Shown one piece after another: positions 9,369 to 19,603 of a stretch of 64,000 bases of DNA (its first letter is position 1; every line of letters starts with the position of its first letter). Origin of the DNA: Acinetobacter sp. ANC 4169 (GTDB taxonomy: Bacteria > Pseudomonadota > Gammaproteobacteria > Pseudomonadales > Moraxellaceae); NCBI RefSeq assembly GCF_002135355.1, contig NZ_NEGE01000014.1, positions 53,830 to 117,829 of the forward strand. The letters are read 5' to 3'. Below the pieces are notes generated by a model that worked only from the letters and a program-made list of their open reading frames with translations, was not told the origin of the DNA and did no database searches. Both the position numbers and the translations under genes were made by a program.

Positions 9369-10799
9369 TTAGCGCATTTTGGAAAGGAAACGACCTAAGC
9401 GGCCAATCGCTTCACGAAGTTCATTTTCGGCAGGCAAGAACACCACACGGAAATGATCTGGAGTTGGCCAGTTGAAACCAGTACCTTGTACCAGTAACAC
9501 TTTTTCTGCACGCAAGAAGTCGAGCATAAATTTCTCATCATCTTGAATTGGATAAATTTCCGGATCAAGACGCGGGAAGCAATACATGGCACCTTCAGGT
9601 TTTACGCAACTTACCCCAGGAATTTCATTTAACATTTCCCAAGCAATATTACGTTGTTCATATAAGCGACCACCCGGACGAATCAGGTCATTGATGGACT
9701 GATAACCGCCTAGAGCCGTTTGAATGGCATATTGCGCCTGATGGTTGGCACATAAACGCATAGATGCCAACATGTCTAAGCCTTCAATGTAGTCCATGGC
9801 ACGTGATTTATCACCGGTAATCGCCATCCAGCCTGAACGGTAACCTGCAATACGGTAGGCTTTAGACAAACCATTGAATGAAATACACAACTGGTCACCG
9901 GCAAGTGCAGCAACGGATACGTGTTCAATGCCATCGTACACAATTTTGTCGTAAATTTCGTCAGCAAATAAGATCAGGTCATATTTCTTTGCTAAAGCAA
10001 CAATTTGCTCAAGCACATGACGTGGATATACTGCACCGGTCGGGTTATTGGGATTGATAATCACAATACCGCGGGTATTTGGCGTGATTTTGCTTTCCAT
10101 ATCGGCAATGTCTGGATACCAGAAGTTTTCTTCATCACATTTATAGTGAATCGCAGTACCGCCAGACAGGTTTACGGCAGCTGTCCATAATGGATAGTCA
10201 GGCATTGGAACCAGCATTTCATCGCCATCATCCAGCAAGCCTTGCATTGCCATCACGATCAGTTCAGATACCCCGTTCCCCACATACACATCGTTGACAT
10301 GCATGTTCAGAATGCCTTTTTGCTGGTAATACTGGCAAATGGCTTTACGCGCAGGGAAAATCCCTTTTGAGTCGGTATAACCCACAGCATTAGGCAGGTT
10401 TAAAGCAACATCATTAATAATTTCTTGCGGCGCTTCAAAACCAAATGGGGCGGGGTTACCGATATTCAGTTTAATAATTTTGTGCCCGGCTTCTTCCATC
10501 TCATTGGCCGCTCGTAACACAGGTCCGCGAATGTCGTAGCATACATGCTCGAGCTTAGACGATTTTTTAATTTCGCGAGGGGTTTGGATAGTGTTCGGCA
10601 TTTTGATGTTCTCGGAAAGAGTGGAGGTCACTTTTGCATAACGATATAAATAACTTTTAAATGTCTCAGTTGTGACTAGATCGAGATTATGTTCATCTCT
10701 TAGTAGGGCAACAATTTTTTCATGCGTAAATCCTAGCTGTTGATACTGTTTAATCACAGGTAGTAGATTTTTAAAAATTACGCTCTTTTTTTGCGACAT
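9369..10799 (-). CDS. alaA: Alanine-synthesising aminotransferase with N-terminal extension
   Basis: A 476-residue PLP-dependent class I aminotransferase. From about residue 67 it matches AlaA (YfbQ): LEHVCYDIRGPVLRAANEME, KLNIGNPAPFGFEAP, NPNNPTGAVYP and the PLP-lysine motif GLSKAYRIAGYRSGW. AlaA transfers an amino group from glutamate to pyruvate. E. coli AlaA has 405 residues; the first ~66 residues here are extra and look like a small helical domain (KQYQQLGFTHEKIVALLRDE, then FKSYLYRY). AGGA stands 7-8 nt before the long start, whereas the internal Met at 10601 lacks a clear site, so I keep the long form. Confidence 0.9.
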   Translation of the reverse strand: MSQKKSVIFKNLLPVIKQYQQLGFTHEKIVALLRDEHNLDLVTTETFKSYLYRYAKVTSTLSENIKMPNTIQTPREIKKSSKLEHVCYDIRGPVLRAANEMEEAGHKIIKLNIGNPAPFGFEAPQEIINDVALNLPNAVGYTDSKGIFPARKAICQYYQQKGILNMHVNDVYVGNGVSELIVMAMQGLLDDGDEMLVPMPDYPLWTAAVNLSGGTAIHYKCDEENFWYPDIADMESKITPNTRGIVIINPNNPTGAVYPRHVLEQIVALAKKYDLILFADEIYDKIVYDGIEHVSVAALAGDQLCISFNGLSKAYRIAGYRSGWMAITGDKSRAMDYIEGLDMLASMRLCANHQAQYAIQTALGGYQSINDLIRPGGRLYEQRNIAWEMLNEIPGVSCVKPEGAMYCFPRLDPEIYPIQDDEKFMLDFLRAEKVLLVQGTGFNWPTPDHFRVVFLPAENELREAIGRLGRFLSKMR

Positions 10800-11027
10800 T
10801 TTTTAATCCTGAGCAAGAATGGTACTAAGCCTACCACTAAATTTGCTCACAAAAAAGCATTTAATAAATAAAATGCTTACTTTGTTTTTTATTTTTGCTT
10901 ACTTTTTGCTTTTTTAGGTATTATATGTCTTTTGTAAAATGTTAAATAAAGACTAGAATTTTTAAAATGAATCACGTAAATATAGGATTATCCTATTTTA
11001 AATAGCAAGATAGAAAGGTGCGTAATC

Positions 11028-11447
11028 ATGGGAAAACTCAATAAAACAGAAAGAGAATGGCAAAGAGAGTTATCACCTGAAGAGTTCCGTATTACACGTC
11101 AAAAGGGGACGGAGCCAGCATTTACCGGTAAGTACTGGAATACTAAGCAAACAGGAACCTATCTTTGCCGTTGTTGTGGCGAAGAGTTATTTTCTTCCGA
11201 AACCAAATATGACAGCGGCAGTGGCTGGCCAAGTTTTTATCGTCCTGTAAATAGCTCGGCTGTTGAAGAGCATCAGGATTCGACGCATGGTATGGTCAGA
11301 ACGGAAATTGTTTGCCATCATTGTGGCGCGCATTTAGGCCATGTTTTTGAAGATGGCCCACAACCTACAGGATTACGCTATTGCGTTAATTCAGCTTCTT
11401 TAGAATTAAAAACACAAGAAAAAAATGATGAGGAAACATATCCATGA
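11028..11447 (+). CDS. msrB: Peptide-methionine (R)-S-oxide reductase
   Basis: A 139-residue cytoplasmic repair enzyme that reduces methionine-R-sulfoxide in proteins. It has two CxxC zinc pairs (CRCC and CHHC), the SGSGWPSFY block, and the catalytic RYCVNSASL near the C-terminus. The AGAAAGG ribosome-binding site is 8-9 nt upstream. It overlaps the next gene by 4 bp (ATGA), so the two oxidative-stress enzymes are translationally coupled. Confidence 0.96.
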   Translation: MGKLNKTEREWQRELSPEEFRITRQKGTEPAFTGKYWNTKQTGTYLCRCCGEELFSSETKYDSGSGWPSFYRPVNSSAVEEHQDSTHGMVRTEIVCHHCGAHLGHVFEDGPQPTGLRYCVNSASLELKTQEKNDEETYP

Positions 11448-11926
11448 CCAACATTTATCAGTTTGAGGCTGAATTGTTAGATGGAAAAAATAAATCATTG
11501 GCCGATTATGAGGGCAAAGTTTTATTGATCGTAAATACTGCAAGTAAATGCGGTTTTACTCCCCAGTTCGCAGGTCTTGAAAAGTTGTATGAAAAATACA
11601 AAGATCAGGGATTAGAAGTTTTGGGTTTTCCTTGTAATCAGTTTGGTGGGCAAGATCCGGGTTCCAACGAACAGATTGGTGCATTCTGTCAAAAAAATTA
11701 TGGCGTGAATTTCCCGATGTTTGCCAAAGTGGATGTCAAAGGACCTGAGGCGCACATCATTTTTCGCTATTTAACTAATAATAGTAAAGGGGTATTGGGT
11801 AATGGCATTAAATGGAATTTCACTAAATTTTTAATTAATAAAAAAGGTCAAGTGATTAACCGCTATGCGCCAACAACTAAACCAGAAGACCTGGAAGCTG
11901 ATATTGAAGCGGCTTTAGCTCAGTAA
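11444..11926 (+). CDS. Glutathione peroxidase family (thioredoxin-type) peroxidase
   Basis: A 160-residue enzyme of the BtuE/Gpx family. The peroxidatic site [11 protein letters not shown] contains Cys rather than selenocysteine, and [17 protein letters not shown] and KWNFTKFL follow at the expected places. It reduces hydrogen peroxide and organic peroxides; bacterial members often use thioredoxin. It is coupled to msrB by a 4-bp overlap. Confidence 0.94.
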   Translation: MTNIYQFEAELLDGKNKSLADYEGKVLLIVNTASKCGFTPQFAGLEKLYEKYKDQGLEVLGFPCNQFGGQDPGSNEQIGAFCQKNYGVNFPMFAKVDVKGPEAHIIFRYLTNNSKGVLGNGIKWNFTKFLINKKGQVINRYAPTTKPEDLEADIEAALAQ

Positions 11927-11948
11927 TTTTTATAATAAAAGCATACAT

Positions 11949-11972
11949 AGGGCGATTCATGGATCGCCCTTC
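11949..11972 (+). terminator. Possible terminator after msrB-gpx
   Basis: The stem AGGGCGAT / ATCGCCCT has a short loop and is followed by TTCGTCATTT, only a weak T run. Confidence 0.5.
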
Positions 11973-12052
11973 GTCATTTATATGCTGGGAAATTTATTTA
12001 ACTTGCTCAACTGAAGTGAAATAGGCCAGGTTGTTTAATTCATAGAATACAA

Positions 12053-12088
12053 TTAAATAATCCACTGTAAAAACAGTGGATTATTTTT
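12053..12088. terminator. Bidirectional terminator at the dapC 3' end
   Basis: The long stem AATAATCCACTGT / ACAGTGGATTATT with an AAA-rich loop is followed on the plus strand by TTTTT. It lies just past the dapC stop and ~130 bp after the peroxidase gene. Confidence 0.7.
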
Positions 12089-12110
12089 GATTTGATTGCT
12101 ATTTCAAAGC

Positions 12111-13280
12111 TTAAAGAATGGCTTTAAGACGCTGAATCGCTTGTTCACATTGCGCGATATCGGCAACCAATGCCATACGGACATGATTTTCACCCGGATT
12201 GCCTTGTTCAGTATCACGAGACAGATAACGGCCCGGCAGAACTTTAATATGGGCTTTTTCCATCAGCATTTTGGCAAAGGCTTCATCATTGTCCACTTTT
12301 AGCCAGTAATAGAAACCTGCATCCGGTTTTTTCAGTGGCAATAACTGACCCAGCTCATTCTGGAATAATTCAAATTTGGCACGGTACAGCTTACGGTTTT
12401 CTTCCACATGCGCTTCATCATCCCAAGCGGCAATAGAGGCCAGTTGATGCTGAACCGGCATGGCAGCACCATGATAGGTACGATATTGCAAATAAGGTTT
12501 CAGCAAGGCTGCATCACCCGCGACAAAACCTGAACGCATGCCCGGCAAGTTTGAACGTTTCGACAGTGAGTGGAACACCACACAGTTTTTGTAATCATCA
12601 CGGCCAATTTCAGCACAAACTTCAAGTAAGCCCACTGGTGCTTGATCAAACCAGAGTTCTGAATAGCACTCATCTGAAGCAATCACAAAATTATATTGAT
12701 CTGAAAGTGCAATCAGTTTTTTAAATTGCTCTTTTGACAATACGGCACCGGTAGGATTGCCCGGGGTGCAGACAAACAATAATGCGGTTTTTTCCCACAC
12801 TTCTGCAGGAACCGCATCAAAATCACCGAGGTAATTGTTTTCTTCAGTGCAGTTAATGAAGTACGGTTTGGCACCTGCAAGCAAGGTTGCTCCTTCATAA
12901 ATTTGATAGAAGGGATTCGGCATCACCACATAAGGCGCATCTTCGCGGTTGACTAAAGCCTGAACAAAAGAAAAAATCGCTTCACGTGTTCCCGATACAG
13001 GCAGAACATGGTTTTCAGCGCTAATGCTGTTGAGCTTGAAGCGACGGGTTAACCAGTTGGTAATGCTTTGACGTAGTTCAGGTAAGCCTTTGCTGTTCGG
13101 GTAAGTCGATAAATGCTTGAAGTTGTCAATAATGGCCTGTTTCACAAACTCGGGTGCAGGATGCTTTGGCTCACCAATCGATAATGGAATGAGTGGTAAA
13201 TCTGCAGGTTGAATACCCTGAAAAAGTTTATTTAACTTTTCAAAAGGATAAGGATGCAATAATGACAAACTTGAGTTCAT
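12111..13280 (-). CDS. dapC: Succinyldiaminopimelate transaminase
   Basis: A 389-residue PLP aminotransferase. The opening MNSSLSLLHPYPFEKLNKLF, PLSIGEPKHPAPEFV, CTPGNPTGAVLS and the PLP-lysine motif SLSKRSNLPGMRSGF fit the DapC group, which makes N-succinyl-LL-2,6-diaminopimelate for lysine and cell-wall synthesis. A longer start at 13340 would overlap the end of glnD by 35 bp; homologues begin at the Met I use. It is last in an apparent purT-glnD-dapC transcript. DapC and ArgD-type enzymes can overlap in activity, so the exact substrate is inferred. Confidence 0.85.
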   Translation of the reverse strand: MNSSLSLLHPYPFEKLNKLFQGIQPADLPLIPLSIGEPKHPAPEFVKQAIIDNFKHLSTYPNSKGLPELRQSITNWLTRRFKLNSISAENHVLPVSGTREAIFSFVQALVNREDAPYVVMPNPFYQIYEGATLLAGAKPYFINCTEENNYLGDFDAVPAEVWEKTALLFVCTPGNPTGAVLSKEQFKKLIALSDQYNFVIASDECYSELWFDQAPVGLLEVCAEIGRDDYKNCVVFHSLSKRSNLPGMRSGFVAGDAALLKPYLQYRTYHGAAMPVQHQLASIAAWDDEAHVEENRKLYRAKFELFQNELGQLLPLKKPDAGFYYWLKVDNDEAFAKMLMEKAHIKVLPGRYLSRDTEQGNPGENHVRMALVADIAQCEQAIQRLKAIL

Positions 13281-13305
13281 GAAATCGGTACCGCGTAAAT
13301 TTAAG

Positions 13306-15972
13306 TTAATGTTGGCCAGAGACAAGATTTGAGGCTTCATCCAGTGCTAACTTCAATTGAGCAGCAAAAGTTTTAGCTTCTGAATCGGACATTGGGATGC
13401 CATCTTTTTTAGTGACAAAGAAAATATCTTCTGCCCGCTCACCCAAGGTCGCAATTTTAGCAGAATGGATATCTAAACCTTGCATCATAAATAAACCACC
13501 TACTTTGGCAAGTAAACCCGGATGGTCGAGCGTTGAAATTTCAACCATGTTTTGTTGAAGTGCAGCATTCAGGGTGATATCCACGGTATTTTCAATATCA
13601 AAATGGCGTAATTGGCGTGGAATACGACGTTGCATCAGACCAGGATATTTGTCCGATTGGCTTAAAGCTTTAACCAGAGCCTCAATCACGGTTTCTTCAC
13701 GTTCCGGGTCGGTGAGCAAGGTGCCAAAACGGTCAAGCACCACATAGGTATCCAGACTAAAGGCGGTTGATGCAGTAATAATCCGTGCATCTTGCACATC
13801 CAGATTCATCCGGTCAAAAATCGCCACGGTAGTGGCAAATAAATTAGGCTGATCTTGCGTGTAAATAAAGATCTGTACCGCATCTTGTGCTGACTGACGA
13901 TGGGCACGCATCAATACCAGAGGTTCCGGATTATTGCCATGTTGCAAAATGGCACGGGTATGCCAGGCAATCTCATCGGCTGATTCTTTAATGAAGTATT
14001 CATCACCCAGCTCTTGCCAGACTTTTTCGACATCCGCTAAAGAGAAGTCATTGACCAACAATTCACTGGCAGCGAATTTGGTGTCTTCAATCAGCATCTG
14101 GTAATCCACCGGATGACCCAGACCGGTACGTATGACATCACGCGCATGGGTATATAACTGACGCATCAAGGATGCGCGCCAGGTATTCCATAGTTTTGGA
14201 TTGGTCGCGTTAATATCGGCAACGGTAAGCACATACAGATAATCCAAATGCTCCATATCACCCAACTTTTGTGCAAAATCTTGTACCACATCCGGATCGG
14301 AAATATCTTTTTTCTGTGCCGTCATCGACATCAGCAAGTGATTTTGAATCAGCCATGCCACCAGATTACATTCACGTTCGGTAAAGCCATGGGTACGACA
14401 GAATGCAATTGCATCTTCTGCACCCAGTTCACTATGGTCACCACCACGACCTTTGGCAATATCATGGAATAATGCAGCCAAATAAACTATGTCGCGACGG
14501 CGAAGACGCTGGAACACCGAACTGACCACAGGGAAGTCTTTGGCAAACTCGGGTTCTTTAAAACGGTTTAAATTACGCAATAACAATAAGGTATGTGCAT
14601 CTACCGTATAAATATGGAACAGGTCATACTGCATCAGTCCCAAAATTTGACCGAATGCCGGAATATAATTGCCCAATACGCCATAACGTTTCATTGCAAC
14701 CAAGGTGTCATACAGGCGATGCGGTGAACGCATGATGGCCATAAATAGGGCTTGGTGTTCAGGATTATTGCGGTAGTTCTGGTCAATACGTTTTGCTGCA
14801 AGAGTCAAAAGGCGTAAGGTACGAGCGCGGATGCCTTCAATTTCAGGACGGTTGGCCAATAAATAGAAAATTTCCAGAATGGCACTTGGGCGTTCCGAGA
14901 AAATTTTATGGTGCTGAACTGCAAGTTTGCCATCAACCAGTTTGAAGTTTTCATTAATTTCTTCAATTTTGCGTTCGTAATTGGGCAAACGCGGGGTAAT
15001 GACAGACTCGTTAAAATAAGCCAGCAACATTTCATTTAAGGTGGATACTTGTTGCGCGCTACGATAGTAACGCTTCATGAACTGTTCGATCGGATAATTC
15101 GGTGATTTATTTTCTTCACGTGTATAACCAAATAGGGCAGCGATATCACGTTGATAATCGAACAATAAACGGTTTTCATCACGTTTGGTCAAACGGTGTA
15201 AATGGTGGCGAATTTCCCATAGAAAACTTTCAGCCTCTTCTAATACACCCAGTTCGAAATCTGAAATAAAGCCTAAATGCACCAGGTCATAAATACGGTT
15301 GACCCTGAAATGCCGTTTGGCAATCCAGCCAATCTGGTTGATGTCACGCAGACCGCCCGGTGCGTTTTTAATATCCGGTTCCAGATTGCTTTCGGTATTG
15401 TTGTGCTGAGCATAGCGTTTTGCCTGCTCATCCATTTTGGCATCAAAAAAGGTTTTATCGGTCCAGGTCTGGGAAACAATACGGCGTGGCCATTTGGCCA
15501 AATTCGGGTTGCCCGTAATCAAACGCGACTCAATCAGCGCGGTCGCAACGGTTAAATCATTGGTGGCCTGTTCAACACATTCGGAAATGGTACGTACGCT
15601 AATGCCGGGTTTGAAATTACCGACATCCCAAAGCGAGGAGATAAAAGTGGAAATCAGTTTTTCCTGATCGGCAGTAATTTCATCTTCCGATAAAATCATG
15701 ATATCCACATCGGAATACGGCAGCATCTCCCGACGTCCATAACCACCCACAGCAAACAAACCCAGATCGGTCTGATCAAGTTCGGCATGTTTCCAGAGAA
15801 ATTTTAATGCCTCATCAATCAGGTTGGAACGGGCTAAAATGATTTCCCGGATCGACTGCCCATTTTCAAAACCTTCCTGTAGCTGATTTTCAACATCGGC
15901 ACGCCATTGGTTAATCGCCTGTATGTCATGGTTACTTTTAACGTAATTCAGCAGTGGAGAAGTATTGATCAT
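13306..15972 (-). CDS. glnD: Bifunctional [protein-PII] uridylyltransferase / uridylyl-removing enzyme
   Basis: An 888-residue nitrogen sensor that uridylylates PII when glutamine is low and removes UMP when it is high. Domains in order: nucleotidyltransferase ([19 protein letters not shown], with the catalytic Asp pair), GlnD linker, HD phosphohydrolase ([18 protein letters not shown]) near residue 490, and two C-terminal ACT domains for glutamine (the second includes [14 protein letters not shown]). Length matches the family. It lies 30 bp after purT and slightly overlaps the longest dapC frame. Confidence 0.96.
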   Translation of the reverse strand: MINTSPLLNYVKSNHDIQAINQWRADVENQLQEGFENGQSIREIILARSNLIDEALKFLWKHAELDQTDLGLFAVGGYGRREMLPYSDVDIMILSEDEITADQEKLISTFISSLWDVGNFKPGISVRTISECVEQATNDLTVATALIESRLITGNPNLAKWPRRIVSQTWTDKTFFDAKMDEQAKRYAQHNNTESNLEPDIKNAPGGLRDINQIGWIAKRHFRVNRIYDLVHLGFISDFELGVLEEAESFLWEIRHHLHRLTKRDENRLLFDYQRDIAALFGYTREENKSPNYPIEQFMKRYYRSAQQVSTLNEMLLAYFNESVITPRLPNYERKIEEINENFKLVDGKLAVQHHKIFSERPSAILEIFYLLANRPEIEGIRARTLRLLTLAAKRIDQNYRNNPEHQALFMAIMRSPHRLYDTLVAMKRYGVLGNYIPAFGQILGLMQYDLFHIYTVDAHTLLLLRNLNRFKEPEFAKDFPVVSSVFQRLRRRDIVYLAALFHDIAKGRGGDHSELGAEDAIAFCRTHGFTERECNLVAWLIQNHLLMSMTAQKKDISDPDVVQDFAQKLGDMEHLDYLYVLTVADINATNPKLWNTWRASLMRQLYTHARDVIRTGLGHPVDYQMLIEDTKFAASELLVNDFSLADVEKVWQELGDEYFIKESADEIAWHTRAILQHGNNPEPLVLMRAHRQSAQDAVQIFIYTQDQPNLFATTVAIFDRMNLDVQDARIITASTAFSLDTYVVLDRFGTLLTDPEREETVIEALVKALSQSDKYPGLMQRRIPRQLRHFDIENTVDITLNAALQQNMVEISTLDHPGLLAKVGGLFMMQGLDIHSAKIATLGERAEDIFFVTKKDGIPMSDSEAKTFAAQLKLALDEASNLVSGQH

Positions 15973-16002
15973 GAACAGTATTCCGTTAATAAGGTAGCAA
16001 GT

Positions 16003-17208
16003 TTAGTTTTGTTGAACACTGACTTGAGATGCAGTCTCTAGTGCAAGTTCCCGCGCCTGAGCTGTGGTTTCAGCACGTGCAGTTGCAACCCCCATGCGAC
16101 GACGTTTAAAACCTTCAGGTTTACCAAAAAGGCGTAAATCAGTGTTCGGATTTGCTAAAGCAAGATTTAAGCCAGAAAAAGATAAATTTGTATCATCAAC
16201 ACCGGCATAAATGACCGCACTTGCCGCAACACTATGACGTGAAGTATTCACTGGCAGACCTAAAATGGCACGCGCATGCAATTCAAATTCACTTTGGAAT
16301 TGTGAGGCCAGTGTGACCAGTCCTGTGTCATGCGGACGTGGAGATACTTCACTAAACCATACTTGATCTGCTTTGACAAACAGTTCCACACCGAAAATAC
16401 CGCATCCGCCCAAAGCCGTTGTTACTTTATGGGCAATGCGTTTAGCTTCTTCTAAAGCCGCCGGAGTCATGGCTTGCGGTTGCCAGCTTTCTACATAATC
16501 GCCAGAGTCTTGACGATGTCCGATTGCGTCGCAGTACTGGGTTTCAATTTCACCTGTTTCGGCATTTTTGGCACGAACGGTGAGTAAAGTAATTTCAAAG
16601 TCGAAATCAATTTGCGATTCAACAATGACTTTACCCTGATTAACTCGGCCACCGGTTTGCGCATATTCCCAGGCAGCATCGACTTCATCGAAGTTCTTAA
16701 CACGGGATTGTCCCTTACCGGAAGAAGACATCACCGGTTTAACAAAGTTTGGATAACCGATGTCATCACAGGCAGCACGGAAAGATTCTAGCGAGTCGGC
16801 AAAGCGGTAGGCAGAAGTCGGTAAGCCCAGTTCTTCAGCCGCCAGACGGCGAATGCCTTCACGGTTCATGGTGAGATTGACTGCTTTGGCAGAAGGAATC
16901 ACGGTGGCAATATTTTGTTGTTCGATATCGACTAAAACCTGAGTCGCAATGGCTTCAATTTCAGGAACAATCAGATGGGGTTTAATTTTTTCAATCAGAT
17001 GTTTGAGTTCTTCGGCATCTGCCATGTTTAAAGTATAAGAATAATGGGCCACTTGCATGGCAGGGGCATGATCGTAACGATCCGCAGCATGAACTTCTAC
17101 ACCGAGGCGTTGTAAAGAAATGACCACTTCTTTACCTAATTCTCCTGAACCTAATAATAAAACTTTAAACGCAGAAGGCTGAAGTGGAGTACCAATGGTC
17201 ACGCTCAT
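16003..17208 (-). CDS. purT: Formate-dependent phosphoribosylglycinamide formyltransferase 2
   Basis: A 401-residue ATP-grasp enzyme that formylates GAR using formate and ATP in purine synthesis. Visible blocks are [20 protein letters not shown] at the N-terminus, [14 protein letters not shown] (ATP-grasp phosphate loop), and [16 protein letters not shown]. Start at MSVTIG (17208), with GGA about 9 nt upstream; one more Met exists three codons earlier. It is first in the purT-glnD-dapC run. Confidence 0.95.
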   Translation of the reverse strand: MSVTIGTPLQPSAFKVLLLGSGELGKEVVISLQRLGVEVHAADRYDHAPAMQVAHYSYTLNMADAEELKHLIEKIKPHLIVPEIEAIATQVLVDIEQQNIATVIPSAKAVNLTMNREGIRRLAAEELGLPTSAYRFADSLESFRAACDDIGYPNFVKPVMSSSGKGQSRVKNFDEVDAAWEYAQTGGRVNQGKVIVESQIDFDFEITLLTVRAKNAETGEIETQYCDAIGHRQDSGDYVESWQPQAMTPAALEEAKRIAHKVTTALGGCGIFGVELFVKADQVWFSEVSPRPHDTGLVTLASQFQSEFELHARAILGLPVNTSRHSVAASAVIYAGVDDTNLSFSGLNLALANPNTDLRLFGKPEGFKRRRMGVATARAETTAQARELALETASQVSVQQN

Positions 17209-17389
17209 GTAAATCATCCATGCTTGATTTTATGGACTTTTAGCATAGCAGAACTGGTTTAAGAGTTAAGGTTTCGTTCACATAAATTAATGATATTGTC
17301 CAACAATTTTATTTATAAAGTGATTTTTAGTTTTTAATTTTAATCCCCTCTAAATTTCCCCCTTTAAAAAGGGGAGATTTTTAAAACAC

Positions 17390-17737
17390 TTAGAAGGAAA
17401 CAGGTAGATAGGTATAAATCAGTCCATAGGCCAGCGCAGCGGTTAAAGTCGCCGGGACAATTTTCTTAAACTTAAAATACAGACCTGCCAGGGTGAGAAA
17501 ACCAACCAGCATGGCAAAACTTTTATTCGGACTTTCCATCAGTGGCGGCAGGGTGGCCACCACCAGCATGGAACTGATCGCAGCAATACCAATACTGCCT
17601 AAAGCAATCTTGATCCAGACAGCCCCGCGTTTTTGTGAATTCTTCCGGCTTTTTTGAATGAGATAAAATGGTCCAAAACGCGAGGCAAAATTGGCAATCC
17701 CGACAATGATCCCGACCAGAATAATTTCAAGATTCAT
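17390..17737 (-). CDS. AzlD-type small subunit of branched-chain amino acid exporter
   Basis: A 115-residue membrane protein with about four hydrophobic segments, typical of AzlD/YgaH. The start MNLEIILVG at 17737 is backed by GGAG 6 nt upstream, better than the in-frame Met at 17758. It overlaps the end of the AzlC gene by 11 bp. Together the pair would export branched-chain amino acids (YgaZH exports valine in E. coli). Downstream at about 17350-17380 there is only a weak CCCCTTT / AAAGGGG hairpin. Confidence 0.83.
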   Translation of the reverse strand: MNLEIILVGIIVGIANFASRFGPFYLIQKSRKNSQKRGAVWIKIALGSIGIAAISSMLVVATLPPLMESPNKSFAMLVGFLTLAGLYFKFKKIVPATLTAALAYGLIYTYLPVSF

Positions 17738-18482
17738 GCGCTTCTCCAAATTCATCATCGTATTGTTTTAAAATATAGTGTTTAAATAAGCCTGCCAGAA
17801 TACCGGAGAAAATCCCGATAAAAATGGCCGCAGACAAATTAATGAAATAGCAGGCAATCGCTGATACCACTAAACATACCGTAACAATAAAGCTATGCTT
17901 TTTCTCAAAGGCAGCAAGCAGGAAACTCAGGAATAACGCGGGCAACAAGAAATCCAGTGCGGCCTGTAAAAATTGAGGTAAGTCACTGACCTGATCGGCA
18001 AATAAGCCCCCTAAAAACGAACCCAAGGCCCAGGACATCCAGCTAAACAGGCTTAAGCCCAGCATCCAGGATTCTGACCATTCCTGACGGCGTTGCGAAA
18101 GTTTAATCATCCCCGAAGCAAAAACTTCATCGGTCAAGCCCCAGGCCCAGACAGCAGTTTTCTTTAAATTCAGTTTATCCTGGATCAGATTTTGTAAAGC
18201 TGGCCCGTAAAGCACGTGCCGAATATCTAAAGCAATCACGGTGAGGGCGGTCATCCAGATGGATGTGCCACTGCCCAGTAAAGCCACCACTAAAAACTGA
18301 CTGGCGCCGGCATACATGGAACAGGATAAAAACAGCGCTTCCCAAGAGCTAAAGCCAAATTGGCTGGCCGAAACACCGAAAGCAAATGAAACAGGAAGAT
18401 ATGTAAAAATAATGGCTTGACTGTCTTTAGCACCTTGCCAAAAGCCAGCAGCTTGAACTGGAGGAATTTTGTGCTCAGACAC
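17727..18482 (-). CDS. AzlC-family branched-chain amino acid exporter, large subunit
   Basis: A 251-residue membrane protein of the AzlC/YgaZ family. Characteristic features are the early FTYLPVSFAFGVSASQFGFS block, MYAGASQFLVVALLGSG, and ALDIRHVLYGPAL. I place the start at a GTG (VSEHKIPP) because AAAGGTG lies 5-6 nt before it. Upstream in-frame codons reach 18605 but would overlap the divergent lipoprotein gene. It acts with the downstream AzlD partner. Confidence 0.86.
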   Translation of the reverse strand: MSEHKIPPVQAAGFWQGAKDSQAIIFTYLPVSFAFGVSASQFGFSSWEALFLSCSMYAGASQFLVVALLGSGTSIWMTALTVIALDIRHVLYGPALQNLIQDKLNLKKTAVWAWGLTDEVFASGMIKLSQRRQEWSESWMLGLSLFSWMSWALGSFLGGLFADQVSDLPQFLQAALDFLLPALFLSFLLAAFEKKHSFIVTVCLVVSAIACYFINLSAAIFIGIFSGILAGLFKHYILKQYDDEFGEAHES

Positions 18483-18586
18483 GACACACCTTTGCGGGAG
18501 AGTTGAACAACGGGTCAAATGATGATTGAGTATTGTACTCGAATTCACTAGCATAGTGCCGAATTGTTTATCTGGGTGAGCCTGAT

Positions 18587-19066
18587 ATGTTGATGTTGAA
18601 GACACGTGGAATGCTGATTGTTTCTTTATTATGCAGTAGTGTTTTGCTGCAGGCTTGTGGAAATGATGGCAATAAAACTGAAAAAGCTGAAATTAAACCC
18701 GCACCTAAACTGACCAATGATGCAACCACTTATGCCAATGAAGCGTGGAAATTCATTAATCGGGTAGATGGTCTGGTATATAAGAAACAACTGGACGTGA
18801 TTGATGAACAAGTCCGTAAGCCTGCACGCAAGCTGAGTACAGATTGGCGCATTAATGTCAAAATGACGGATTCCGTAACAGAAGGGAAATATGCATTATG
18901 TCGTAAGGCATTGACCAGTCTGGAAATTTGGGCACGTGAAACCCTGGATCAATCCAGTTCAGTGGCCCAGAAACAGGCAGATTATGAACGCGATAAACAG
19001 CAATGTAAAAGTGCTATTGATCAACCCCAGCTGGGTAATACTGATCCGAAAAAGATTGGTGCATAA
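18587..19066 (+). CDS. Lipoprotein, function unknown
   Basis: A 159-residue protein with a lipoprotein signal peptide (LLCSSVLLQAC lipobox, Cys about residue 24). The mature part is charged and mostly helical, with two further cysteines in the second half that could form a disulfide. I do not recognise the family. It is divergent from azlC and followed by a clear terminator, so it is monocistronic. Confidence 0.8.
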   Translation: MLMLKTRGMLIVSLLCSSVLLQACGNDGNKTEKAEIKPAPKLTNDATTYANEAWKFINRVDGLVYKKQLDVIDEQVRKPARKLSTDWRINVKMTDSVTEGKYALCRKALTSLEIWARETLDQSSSVAQKQADYERDKQQCKSAIDQPQLGNTDPKKIGA

Positions 19067-19087
19067 AAACAATAGTGATGAATCTAA

Positions 19088-19112
19088 ACGAGGCAAAGGC
19101 CTCGTTTTTTTA
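19088..19112 (+). terminator. Rho-independent terminator after the lipoprotein gene
   Basis: The stem ACGAGGC / GCCTCGT with an AAAG loop is followed by seven T. Confidence 0.88.
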
Positions 19113-19305
19113 TCATTGAAATGTATGAATACTTATGTTTACTTATAGTTTTCAAGGATGAATAAGAGAATAAAACGATAATATGATAAATATATAAAAT
19201 TATCGCTAAATGATAATTTGTGTATAATAATAACGATATAATCCATAGTTATTTTGATAAAAATCTAAATAATTTCTACTTAGTTGCTAATTAGGAGTAA
19301 AAAAG

Positions 19306-19482
19306 ATGTTTAATAAAGTGTTTTTTTCAATAAGTCTAGCTGTTGCAATTTGCACTTTTAGTCAGGTGGCGACTGCATCAGCACAAGTACAGGCTGTTCA
19401 ATCTTCTTCAGAGAGCGAACATGAAGTTGCAGCATGCACCAATGGTTTTGATGATGTGAATGTGTGCCAGTTACTTTCATAA
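19306..19482 (+). CDS. Small exported peptide with two cysteines
   Basis: A 58-codon gene with a good AGGAG ribosome-binding site (~9 nt upstream). The product has a signal peptide (MFNKVFFSISLAVAICTF, Ala-rich to ATASA) and a mature part of about 33 residues ending CTNGFDDVNVCQLLS, with two cysteines 10 residues apart that could form a disulfide in the periplasm. An AT-rich 190-bp region before it includes TATAATAATAACG-like elements. I do not know a family. Signal peptide plus strong ribosome-binding site argue for a real gene. Confidence 0.6.
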   Translation: MFNKVFFSISLAVAICTFSQVATASAQVQAVQSSSESEHEVAACTNGFDDVNVCQLLS

Positions 19483-19603
19483 GATCTTATCTGTTAAACC
19501 TGCGAATGATCAGACAAGTCACTTCACTTGTTCTGGTTGGCCGTCAATATTTAAAGCTTTATCCATTCGTACTTCATCTGTAGATCAGCCTGTATTTCTT
19601 CCT

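Noticed and set aside
13281..13340. Longer N-terminus of DapC
   Set aside because: It would overlap glnD by 35 bp, and family members begin at the internal Met.
17340..17385. CCCCTTT / AAAGGGG hairpin after azlD as a strong terminator
   Set aside because: The T run is weak on the minus strand and the stem is short, so I mention it only in the azlD entry.
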